This document shows positions 1 through 5,860 of a stretch of 10,274 nucleotides of DNA, piece by piece. Every line of letters starts with the position of its first letter. Positions within the stretch are counted from its first letter, which is position 1. A model generated the notes under the pieces. The model worked only from the letters and a program-made list of their open reading frames with translations. It did no database searches and was not told the DNA's origin. The stretch spans positions 1 to 10,274 of the forward strand of contig JAEYTQ010000415.1 of NCBI GenBank assembly GCA_023433965.1, read 5' to 3'. Origin of the DNA: Pseudomonadota bacterium. GTDB lineage: Bacteria > Pseudomonadota > Alphaproteobacteria > Rhizobiales > Xanthobacteraceae. A program made the translations under genes and the position numbers.

Positions 1-34
1 AGCGAACCTCTCACATTTGCATAGGCGGACAGAT

Positions 35-82
35 CCCCTCATCCGGCGCTTCGCGCCACCTTCCCCCGCAAGGGACGAAGGG
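35..82. repeat. Hairpin-forming intergenic repeat upstream of fahA
   Basis: Two small stem-loops lie side by side: GGCGC-TTC-GCGCC at 45-57, and an imperfect one pairing CCTTC (59-63) and CCC with GGG and GAAGG (77-81). The text CCCTCATCCGGCGCTTCGCG followed by a CACCTTC...GAAGG stem resembles a repeat I associate with Bradyrhizobium intergenic regions; this is recognition, not a search. It sits between an unseen upstream gene and fahA and would be translated if fahA began at the upstream TTG (17-19), which argues against that start. Confidence 0.5.
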
Positions 83-100
83 AAAAAGACCGAGCGAATA

Positions 101-1375
101 GTGACAATTCACCCCAACGACGCCAGCCTCCGCTCCTTCATCGACGTCGACCCTTCTTCCGACTTTCCGATCCAGAACCTGCCTTATGGCGTGTTCTCGA
201 CCGCGGCCAATCCGACGCCGCGTATCGGCGTGGCGATCGGCAGTTACGTGCTCGATCTCTGGGCGCTCGAGCAGGATTGCCGGCTCGACGTCGGTCCACT
301 CGGCGTGTTCTCCGGCCCCTCTCTCAATCCGTTCATGGCGCTCGGGCCAAAAGTCTGGGGCAAGACCCGCGCGCGGATCAGCGAGCTCCTGCGCGCGGAT
401 CATCCCGAGCTGCGCGACAACGAGGAGCTGCGCAAGCGGGCCCTGGTGCCAATGCGTGAAGCCAGGCTCCATCTGCCCTTCGCGGTCTCCGGCTACACCG
501 ATTTCTATTCGTCCAAAGAACACGCCACCAATGTCGGCGTGATGTTCCGCGGCAAGGACAACGCGCTGCAGCCGAACTGGCTGCACATGCCGATCGCCTA
601 TAACGGCCGTGCCTCTACGGTAGTCGTCTCAGGTACCCAGGTGAAGCGTCCGCGCGGGCAGCTGAAGCCGCCCAACGTCGACGTGCCGAGCTTCGGGCCT
701 TGCAAGCGGCTCGATTTCGAGCTGGAGATGGGCGTCGTGATCGGCCAGCCGTCGCCGATGGGCGGCATGCTCACCGAGAGCCAAGCCGAGGAGATGATCT
801 TCGGTTTCGTGCTGCTCAACGACTGGAGCGCGCGCGACATCCAGCAATGGGAATACGTGCCGCTCGGCCCGTTCCTCGCCAAGGCCTTCGCGACCTCGAT
901 CAGCTCCTGGGTGGTGACGCGCGAGGCGCTGGAGCCGTTCCGCCTGAACGGGCCGGAGCAGCAGCCAGTGCCGCTCGACTATCTCAGGCAAAGCAAGCCG
1001 CAGAACTACGATGTCGAGCTCGACGTCGCCTTGCGCGCGGCCGGGGCCAACGCGCCCTCCAGCATCAGCCGCACCAATTTCAAATACATGTACTGGTCCT
1101 CGGTGCAGCAGCTGATGCACCACGCATCTAGCGGCTGCGCCATGAATGTCGGCGACCTCTTGGGAAGCGGCACCATCTCCGGCCCGGAGAAGGACCAGCG
1201 CGGCAGCCTGCTCGAGATCAGCTGGAACGGCACCGAGCCCGTGGAATTGCCCGGCGGCGCCAGGCGCTCATTCCTGGAGGACGGCGACAGCCTCGTCATG
1301 CGCGGCTGGTGCCAGGGCAACGGCTATCGCATCGGTTTCGGGGAGGTCGAGGGGACGATCGTGGCGGCGGAGTGA
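101..1375 (+). CDS. fahA: Fumarylacetoacetase (fumarylacetoacetate hydrolase)
   Basis: Catalyses the last step of tyrosine/homogentisate breakdown, cutting fumarylacetoacetate into fumarate and acetoacetate; a cytosolic metal-dependent enzyme. From the GTG at 101 the protein has 424 residues, the usual size for the family. Residues matching the mammalian enzyme's metal and catalytic set are all visible: D134 and H141 in YTDFYSSKEHATNVG, E207 and E209 in DFELEMG, D241 in NDWSARD, K261 in PFLAKAF, and E363 in SGTISGPE. The N-terminal SH3-like domain covers roughly residues 1-120 and the C-terminal hydrolase fold the rest. The frame is open back to a TTG at 17, but those 28 extra codons run through a hairpin repeat and look unlike protein, so I chose GTG at 101. 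The ribosome binding site there is weak, so the start is less certain than the identity. hppD of the same pathway lies nearby; homogentisate dioxygenase may be upstream, outside the window. Confidence 0.95.
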   Translation: MTIHPNDASLRSFIDVDPSSDFPIQNLPYGVFSTAANPTPRIGVAIGSYVLDLWALEQDCRLDVGPLGVFSGPSLNPFMALGPKVWGKTRARISELLRADHPELRDNEELRKRALVPMREARLHLPFAVSGYTDFYSSKEHATNVGVMFRGKDNALQPNWLHMPIAYNGRASTVVVSGTQVKRPRGQLKPPNVDVPSFGPCKRLDFELEMGVVIGQPSPMGGMLTESQAEEMIFGFVLLNDWSARDIQQWEYVPLGPFLAKAFATSISSWVVTREALEPFRLNGPEQQPVPLDYLRQSKPQNYDVELDVALRAAGANAPSSISRTNFKYMYWSSVQQLMHHASSGCAMNVGDLLGSGTISGPEKDQRGSLLEISWNGTEPVELPGGARRSFLEDGDSLVMRGWCQGNGYRIGFGEVEGTIVAAE

Positions 1376-1380
1376 CTTCC

Positions 1381-1457
1381 GTCGTTCCGGGGCGCGCAGA
1401 GCGCGAGCCCGAACCTCGAGAATCCGGGTTCGATGCTGCGCATCGCCCCGGAATGAC
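1381..1457. terminator. Long inverted repeat between convergent genes, possible two-way terminator
   Basis: The arms GTCGTTCCGGGGCG (1381-1394) and CGCCCCGGAATGAC (1444-1457) pair over 14 positions with a single G-U wobble. Between them is a 49-base loop that contains further short complementarity. It fills almost exactly the gap between fahA (ends 1375, +) and the DUF1272 gene (ends 1465, -), so it could end transcription from both sides. No U-tract follows, so intrinsic termination is not certain. The sequence resembles a dispersed intergenic repeat type of Bradyrhizobium (recognition only), and its end is nearly identical to that of the element at 3715-3725. Confidence 0.55.
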
Positions 1458-1464
1458 AGGCAAA

Positions 1465-1776
1465 TCACCGCCGCTCCGGCGGCACGTCCTTGATCCGCGC
1501 GCAATGTGCGGCGACGTCTTCCGCGCTGTACTTCAAATGCACCCGCTTGTCGGACGGCGCCTGCTTTGCCGCGCACACGCCCTGGCGCCATTCCCGTGCC
1601 GGCCTGATCGGGCGCGGGGCAAAGCCTCCGCCGCAATTCGGGCAGACATTGAACAGCTTGGTCTCGACGCAGTCCGCGCAGAACGTGCATTCGTAGGAGC
1701 AGATCCGCGCATTCACCGCGTTCGGCGGCAGGTCGCAATCGCAATATTCGCAGTTCGGTCGCAGCTGGAGCGCCAT
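1465..1776 (-). CDS. DUF1272 domain protein, small cysteine-rich (likely zinc-binding)
   Basis: A 103-residue protein whose first ~55 residues match the DUF1272 pattern (MALQLRPNCEYCDCDLPP, then ICSYECTFCADC and CPNCGGGF). Cysteines at 9, 12, 14, 26, 30, 33, 36, 45 and 48 form several CxxC pairs, as expected of one or two structural zinc sites; metal binding is inferred. The family has no established function that I know of. The C-terminal ~48 residues are basic, extend past the usual short domain and carry two more cysteines (68, 92). The start at 1776 is preceded by GGAG with six bases of spacing; the frame stays open to 1836, but the extra 20 residues look non-conserved. It lies 73 bases downstream of the Lrp-type regulator on the same strand, so the two may be co-transcribed. 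Confidence 0.85.
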   Translation of the reverse strand: MALQLRPNCEYCDCDLPPNAVNARICSYECTFCADCVETKLFNVCPNCGGGFAPRPIRPAREWRQGVCAAKQAPSDKRVHLKYSAEDVAAHCARIKDVPPERR

Positions 1777-1849
1777 GTTGATCTCCGGGCATCGAGCCGG
1801 GATCATCGCAGATCGCGTAGCCTGCGCGAATGCCATAGTTCCCTCGATT

Positions 1850-2329
1850 TCAGCCGGGCTTGATCTCCCGCAGCGGCAGCTTCGCGCTCTCCTTCAGCCG
1901 GTCGAGCACGATCGAGGAGCGCACATGCGCCACACTCTGGTGCGGCATCAAGACGTCGTTGACGAGATTAGAGAGGCCCTTGAGATCGCGCAGCACGGCT
2001 TTGAGCACGTAGTCGGCATCGCCCGTCAGCGAATACGCCTCCTGAATCTCGTCGATCCGATTCACCAGCGCGCGGAAGCGTTTGGAATTGTCCGGCGAGT
2101 GGGTCGCGAGCCCCACCTGGATGAAGGCGATCACGCCGAAGCCGAGCGCCTCGCTGGAGAGGTCGGCATGATAGCCGGATATCACCTTCTCCTCCTCCAA
2201 CCGCATCCGCCGGCGCGAGCATTGCGAGGCCGAGAGGCCCGCGAGCTCGGCCAGCTCCTGGTTGGTGAGGCGGCCGTCGTCCTGGAGCGCACCGAGGATC
2301 TTGAGGTCGAAGGCATCCACGGAGATCAT
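1850..2329 (-). CDS. Lrp/AsnC family transcriptional regulator
   Basis: A 159-residue DNA-binding regulator of the leucine-responsive/AsnC family. The N-terminal winged helix-turn-helix is clear: FDLKILGALQDDGRLTNQEL leads into the recognition helix LSASQCSRRRMRLEEEKVI (about residues 22-50). The C-terminal RAM (ligand-binding and oligomerisation) domain covers about 65-142, with the effector-pocket motif GDADY at 103-107. Members usually form dimers to octamers and respond to amino acids. It is divergent from hppD, with 123 bases between the start codons, so it probably controls hppD and itself, perhaps in response to an aromatic amino acid or keto acid; this is inferred from position. No good Shine-Dalgarno precedes the ATG, so it may be weakly translated or have a short leader. 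Confidence 0.93.
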   Translation of the reverse strand: MISVDAFDLKILGALQDDGRLTNQELAELAGLSASQCSRRRMRLEEEKVISGYHADLSSEALGFGVIAFIQVGLATHSPDNSKRFRALVNRIDEIQEAYSLTGDADYVLKAVLRDLKGLSNLVNDVLMPHQSVAHVRSSIVLDRLKESAKLPLREIKPG

Positions 2330-2347
2330 GCGTGTTTAGTCCATTTG

Positions 2348-2364
2348 ATGCACAGATCGTGCAT
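2348..2364. promoter_or_regulatory. Dyad ATGCAC-N5-GTGCAT, candidate Lrp-family operator
   Basis: ATGCAC (2348-2353) and GTGCAT (2359-2364) are exact inverted repeats with a five-base spacer. The dyad lies 18 bases upstream of the regulator's start and 88 bases upstream of hppD. A 17-bp dyad in the gap between an AsnC-type gene and its divergent neighbour is the expected place and size for its binding site. A partial half-site (GATTGCAC) occurs at 2386-2393. No convincing -35/-10 pair for either gene could be fixed, so the mode of control cannot be read from position. Confidence 0.5.
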
Positions 2365-2452
2365 ACGATAGCCAGATCACACCCCGATTGCACGCCTCTT
2401 GCGCGTCCCATGAAGGATAATTCCTGCCCATCACGCCATTCGGGAGAACACA

Positions 2453-3571
2453 ATGGGACCGTTTCCGCACGATGCACCGCCGGCCACGATTACCGCCGAC
2501 AATCCGATGGGCACCGACGGGTTCGAGTTCGTCGAATATGCGCATCCCCACCCGGAAGAGCTGCACGCGCTGTTCAAGCTGATGGGCTATGCCCCCGTCG
2601 CGCGCCACAAGACCAAGAAGATCACGGTCTATCGCCAGGGCGACATCAACTATCTCGTCAACGAGGAGCCGGGCACCCACGGCTATGAGTTCGTCGCCGC
2701 GCACGGTCCCTGCGCGCCGTCGATGGCGTTCCGCGTCGTCGATGCGAAGGCGGCCTATGATCGCGCGATTGCGCTCGGCGCCGAGCCGGCCGATGCCTCA
2801 TCCGCGCAGAAGACGCTCGACGTGCCCGCGATCAAGGGCATCGGCGGCAGCCTGCTCTATCTGGTCGATCGCTACGGCGCCAAGGGCTCGGCCTATGATG
2901 CCGAGTTCGAATGGCTGGGCGGGCGCGACCCGAAGCCGATCGGGGCCGGCCTGTTCTATCTCGACCATCTCACCCACAACGTCCATCGCGGCCGCATGGA
3001 CGTCTGGGCCGGATTCTACGAGAAACTGTTCAACTTCCGCCAGATCCGCTTCTTTGACATCGAGGGCCGCGCCTCCGGCCTGTTCTCGCGCGCGCTGACC
3101 AGCCCCGACGGCAAGATCCGCATTCCCATTAACGAGGATGCCGGCGATTCCGGCCAGATCGAGGAATATCTCAAGACCTACCGCGGCGAGGGCATCCAGC
3201 ACATCGCCTGCGGCTGCCGCGACATCTATCGCACCATCGAAGGCCTGCGTGAGGCCGGCCTGCCCTTCATGCCGTCGCCGCCCGACACCTATTTCGAGAA
3301 GATCGACACGCGCCTGCCCAAGCACGGCGAAGACGTCGCGCGCTTGAAGAAGAACGGCATCCTGATCGACGGCGAGGGCGTGGTCGAGGGCGGTCAGACC
3401 AAGGTGCTGCTGCAGATATTCTCGGCCAACGCTATCGGCCCGATCTTCTTCGAGTTCATTGAGCGCAAGGGCGACGACGGATTCGGTGAAGGCAATTTCA
3501 AGGCCTTGTTCGAATCGATCGAGGAGGACCAGATCCGGCGCGGGGTGTTGAAGGTGGATAGCGCCGCGTAG
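2453..3571 (+). CDS. hppD: 4-hydroxyphenylpyruvate dioxygenase
   Basis: Converts 4-hydroxyphenylpyruvate and O2 into homogentisate and CO2, the committed step of tyrosine degradation; a cytosolic non-haem Fe(II) enzyme. The 372-residue protein has the two vicinal-oxygen-chelate domains expected (roughly 15-150 and 165-350). The iron ligands of the family are visible: H172 in LDHLTHNVHRG, H250 in GEGIQHIACG and E334 in GPIFFEFIERKGDDGFGEG. The C-terminal helix that gates the active site (NFKALFESIEEDQIRRGVL) is intact. It is slightly longer than the ~357-residue Pseudomonas enzyme, with a longer N-terminus. The ATG at 2453 follows a GGGAGA ribosome binding site (from 2442). It is divergent from an Lrp-type regulator and close to fahA, and homogentisate is the precursor of the FahA substrate. 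Confidence 0.97.
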   Translation: MGPFPHDAPPATITADNPMGTDGFEFVEYAHPHPEELHALFKLMGYAPVARHKTKKITVYRQGDINYLVNEEPGTHGYEFVAAHGPCAPSMAFRVVDAKAAYDRAIALGAEPADASSAQKTLDVPAIKGIGGSLLYLVDRYGAKGSAYDAEFEWLGGRDPKPIGAGLFYLDHLTHNVHRGRMDVWAGFYEKLFNFRQIRFFDIEGRASGLFSRALTSPDGKIRIPINEDAGDSGQIEEYLKTYRGEGIQHIACGCRDIYRTIEGLREAGLPFMPSPPDTYFEKIDTRLPKHGEDVARLKKNGILIDGEGVVEGGQTKVLLQIFSANAIGPIFFEFIERKGDDGFGEGNFKALFESIEEDQIRRGVLKVDSAA

Positions 3572-3612
3572 GGCGCGGCGCGTGTGGGCACAGCTGCCGC
3601 GTCACGCAAGCG

Positions 3613-3696
3613 GGGACCCATAATCCGAGGGAGGAGTTTTGCGCGAGCCGATAACTCCGAGTCTTCGCCAAACGACTTCCTGTGGTTATGGATCCC
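3613..3696. repeat. Imperfect inverted repeat, probably a dispersed intergenic element
   Basis: GGGACCCATAATCCGAGG (3613-3630) and CCTGTGGTTATGGATCCC (3679-3696) are inverted copies matching at 14 of 18 positions, with about 48 bases between them. The arms resemble a repeat I recognise from Bradyrhizobium intergenic regions (GGACCCATAACCACAGG type). It fills the gap after hppD and runs into the GC hairpin at 3692-3722. No coding sequence is credible in this 162-base gap. Confidence 0.5.
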
Positions 3697-3722
3697 GGGC
3701 TCGCGCTCCGCGCGCCCGGGAT
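3692..3722. terminator. GC-rich hairpin between convergent hppD and racemase genes
   Basis: ATCCCGGGC (3692-3700) pairs exactly with GCCCGGGAT (3714-3722), and the CGCG/GC-rich loop can extend the stem. It lies 120 bases after hppD and 11 bases past the racemase stop, so it is best placed to end the racemase transcript. No clear U-tract follows on either strand, so intrinsic termination is only plausible. Confidence 0.5.
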
Positions 3723-3733
3723 GACCGCGGAAA

Positions 3734-4846
3734 TTACTTCGCGGCTGTCCACGTCTTCGTCACCGCCGCGATCTCTGCCGGCTCCGGCTCGCGCGCCGCC
3801 GAAGGCGTGCGCGAGAAGCGCGGTGCCGGTGCCGGCTGCTTCACGCCATGGCGCTCGATGAAGACGTTGCGCGCGAGCATGTGCGGATGCTGTGTCGCCT
3901 CCGACATGGTCAGAACCGGCGCGAAGCAGATGTCGGTGCCCTCCATGATCTTGCACCAATCCTCGCGCGTCTTGCTCTTGAACACGGCCTTCAGCTTCTC
4001 TTTCAGGGCCGGCCAGGCCTTGCGGTCCATCTGCGCGTCGAAATCGGCGTCGGTGAGGCCCGCGTGCTCGCGCAGCAGCGCGTAGAATTGCGGCTCGATC
4101 GAGCCGATCGAGACGAAGTGCCCGCAGGCGCATTCGTAGACGCCGTAGAAATGCGCGCCTCCGTCGAGGAAGTTTTGGTTGCGTTCCTCGGTCCAGCGAC
4201 CCATCGTGGCCATGTCGAAGAAGAACGACATCAGCGAGGCTGCGCCGTCGCACATCGCCGCGTCGACCACCTGGCCCTTGCCGGACTTCTGCGCTTCCAG
4301 CAGCGCCGCGAGCACGCCGACAACGAGATAGAGCGCGCCGCCGCCGAAATCGCCCACGAGATTGAGCGGCGGGACCGGCGCTTCCTTCGTGCCGATCGCG
4401 GCGAGCGCGCCAGTGATGGAGATGTAGTTGATGTCGTGGCCGGCGGCGTTGGCGAGCGGGCCTTCCTGGCCCCAGCCGGTCATGCGGCCATAGACCAGTT
4501 TTGGATTGCGCGCGAGCACCACGTCAGGGCCGAGCCCGAGCCGTTCCATCACGCCGGGGCGAAAACCTTCGACCAGCGCATCGGCGCTGGCGAGCAGATC
4601 CAGCACTTGCGCGATCGACGCCTTGTCCTTGAGGTCGAGCTCGATCACCTTGCGGCCGCGGCCCGCCACCGACTTCATGCTCTTCTTGGCGCCGACGCGG
4701 TCTAGCGTGACGACGTCGGCACCCATGTCGGCCAGCATCATGCAGGCGAACGGGCCCGGCCCGATGCCGGCGAATTCGACGATGCGAAAGCCCGAGAGCG
4801 GGCCGGAGGTGCGGACGGATGACGTGGGGGCTGGTTGATCGAGCAC
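3734..4846 (-). CDS. Alpha-methylacyl-CoA racemase (CaiB/BaiF family)
   Basis: Interconverts (2R)- and (2S)-methylacyl-CoA, allowing beta-oxidation of branched-chain or isoprenoid-derived acyl-CoAs; cytosolic. The 370-residue protein starts with the family signature [20 protein letters not shown] (18-37), followed by MLADMGADV. The residues known from the mycobacterial racemase (H126, D156, E241) appear at H137 (GHDINY), D166 (NLVGDFGGG) and E251 (IGSIEPQFY). The near-constant offset (+11, +10, +10) supports racemase over the related CoA-transferases, which lack the His/Glu pair. The start is a GTG at 4846 with GAGG about ten bases upstream. It is separated from the cox-like operon by a strong terminator, so it is its own unit; the 20-bp palindrome 74 bases upstream is a likely control site. 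Its link to tyrosine catabolism or to the hydroxylase is not evident. Confidence 0.9.
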   Translation of the reverse strand: MLDQPAPTSSVRTSGPLSGFRIVEFAGIGPGPFACMMLADMGADVVTLDRVGAKKSMKSVAGRGRKVIELDLKDKASIAQVLDLLASADALVEGFRPGVMERLGLGPDVVLARNPKLVYGRMTGWGQEGPLANAAGHDINYISITGALAAIGTKEAPVPPLNLVGDFGGGALYLVVGVLAALLEAQKSGKGQVVDAAMCDGAASLMSFFFDMATMGRWTEERNQNFLDGGAHFYGVYECACGHFVSIGSIEPQFYALLREHAGLTDADFDAQMDRKAWPALKEKLKAVFKSKTREDWCKIMEGTDICFAPVLTMSEATQHPHMLARNVFIERHGVKQPAPAPRFSRTPSAAREPEPAEIAAVTKTWTAAK

Positions 4847-4919
4847 GTTGTTGTTTCCTCGGGGGCGCGAGCAGATGCCGGTGACCCGGCAATCGCCTCT
4901 GACGCTTCTTCTGTGAGCG

Positions 4920-4939
4920 AGTTAATCGGCCGATTAACT
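4920..4939. promoter_or_regulatory. Perfect 20-bp palindrome, candidate operator of the racemase gene
   Basis: The 20 bases centred on GTTAATCGGCCGATTAAC are exactly self-complementary (4920-4939). The site is AT-rich at its arms in otherwise GC-rich DNA and lies 73 bases before the racemase start. Size and symmetry fit a homodimeric repressor of TetR type, a family that often controls acyl-CoA metabolism; the protein itself is not in the window, so that is inference. No clear -35/-10 pair could be assigned around it. Confidence 0.6.
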
Positions 4940-4990
4940 TTTCTCGCCTTCACGCCAGCGAGGCAAGCGGTTTTCATGCCGCATGGTCAA

Positions 4991-5021
4991 ATAAAAACGG
5001 CGCGCACCGAAGTGCGCGCCG
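4991..5021 (-). terminator. Intrinsic terminator of the cox-like operon
   Basis: Read on the minus strand, a 10-bp perfect GC stem (CGGCGCGCAC against its complement, 4998-5021) is closed by a UUCG tetraloop and followed at once by TTTTTAT (4991-4997). This is a textbook rho-independent terminator, 25 bases past the stop of the FAD subunit gene. It isolates the operon from the racemase gene downstream. On the plus strand no U-tract follows the stem, so it should act one way only. Confidence 0.93.
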
Positions 5022-5045
5022 CGGAAAATTTGCGTCGAGGCGCTA

Positions 5046-5846
5046 TCAGCGCGCAGCGGCCACCGCGCGCTGCGCCATCACCTTGATCAGATTGGCGCGA
5101 TACTCCGCCGTGCCGTGGATGTCGGCCAGCAATCCGCTGGCAGAAATGCTCACGCCGTCGATCGCCGCCGGCGACCAATTCGCCTTCAGCGCGGTCTCGA
5201 CCGCAGGCACCCGCATCACACCGTTCTGCGAGGCGCCGGTCGCAGCGACGCGGACCTCGCCCGACTTGGTCTGTGCGACGAACACCCCGGTCAGCGCGAA
5301 GCGCGAGGCCGGGTGCCGCATCTTCTCGTAGCCCGCCTTGGCCGGCACCGGAAAAGACACGGCGGTGATGATCTCGCCGTCTTCAAGTGCCGTGGTGAAC
5401 AGGCCTTTGAAGAAATCATCCGCCGCGATCGACCGCTTGTTGGTCTTCACGGTGGCGCCGAGCGCGAGCAGCGCGGCTGGGAAATCCGCAGCCGGATCGT
5501 TGTTGGCGATCGAGCCGCCGATCGTGCCGCGGTAGCGCACGGCGGGATCGCCGAGCACCGAGGTGAGATAGGAGATCGCGGGGATCGCCTTCTTCACATC
5601 GGCATTCGTCATGATGTCGTAATAGGTCGTGCCGGCCTTGATGGTCAGCGTATCGCCCGACAGCTCGACGCCCTGGAGCTCCTTGATCCTGCCGAGGTCG
5701 ATCACATCGGAGGGGCCTGCGAGACGCTGCTTCATGACCGGCAGCAGAGTCTGCCCGCCGGCGAGGAACTTCGCCTCGCTGCCTTTTGCGAACAGGCTTA
5801 CGGCCTCGTCGACCGAGGAGGCGCGATGATAGGTGGTCTGGTACAT
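5046..5846 (-). CDS. coxM: FAD-binding (medium) subunit of a CO dehydrogenase-like molybdenum hydroxylase
   Basis: The electron-transfer flavin subunit, passing electrons from the [2Fe-2S] centres of the small subunit to an acceptor. The 266-residue protein has the two FAD-binding signatures of the family: AGGQTLLP (29-36) and GTIGGSIANNDPAADFPA (107-124). The C-terminal CO_deh_flav_C domain covers about 165-266. The start at 5846 follows GAGGAG with eight bases of spacing. The frame stays open upstream to 6020, but that stretch overlaps the large-subunit gene and is not homologous-looking. It begins 14 bases after the large-subunit stop, as the last gene of the operon, and is followed by an intrinsic terminator. 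The name is by homology; the physiological substrate is unknown. Confidence 0.92.
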   Translation of the reverse strand: MYQTTYHRASSVDEAVSLFAKGSEAKFLAGGQTLLPVMKQRLAGPSDVIDLGRIKELQGVELSGDTLTIKAGTTYYDIMTNADVKKAIPAISYLTSVLGDPAVRYRGTIGGSIANNDPAADFPAALLALGATVKTNKRSIAADDFFKGLFTTALEDGEIITAVSFPVPAKAGYEKMRHPASRFALTGVFVAQTKSGEVRVAATGASQNGVMRVPAVETALKANWSPAAIDGVSISASGLLADIHGTAEYRANLIKVMAQRAVAAAR

Positions 5847-5860
5847 CTTCGGTTCTCCTC

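Noticed and set aside
3848..4705. 285-codon open frame on the plus strand opposite the racemase gene
   Set aside because: Antisense shadow of a gene with intact catalytic motifs; composition is biased to Arg/Ala/His/Glu and shows no family resemblance.
3734..4846. Reading the racemase as a CaiB/BaiF CoA-transferase
   Set aside because: H137, D166 and E251 reproduce the racemase catalytic set at nearly constant offset, and the GHDINY and GSIEPQFY motifs are racemase-type.
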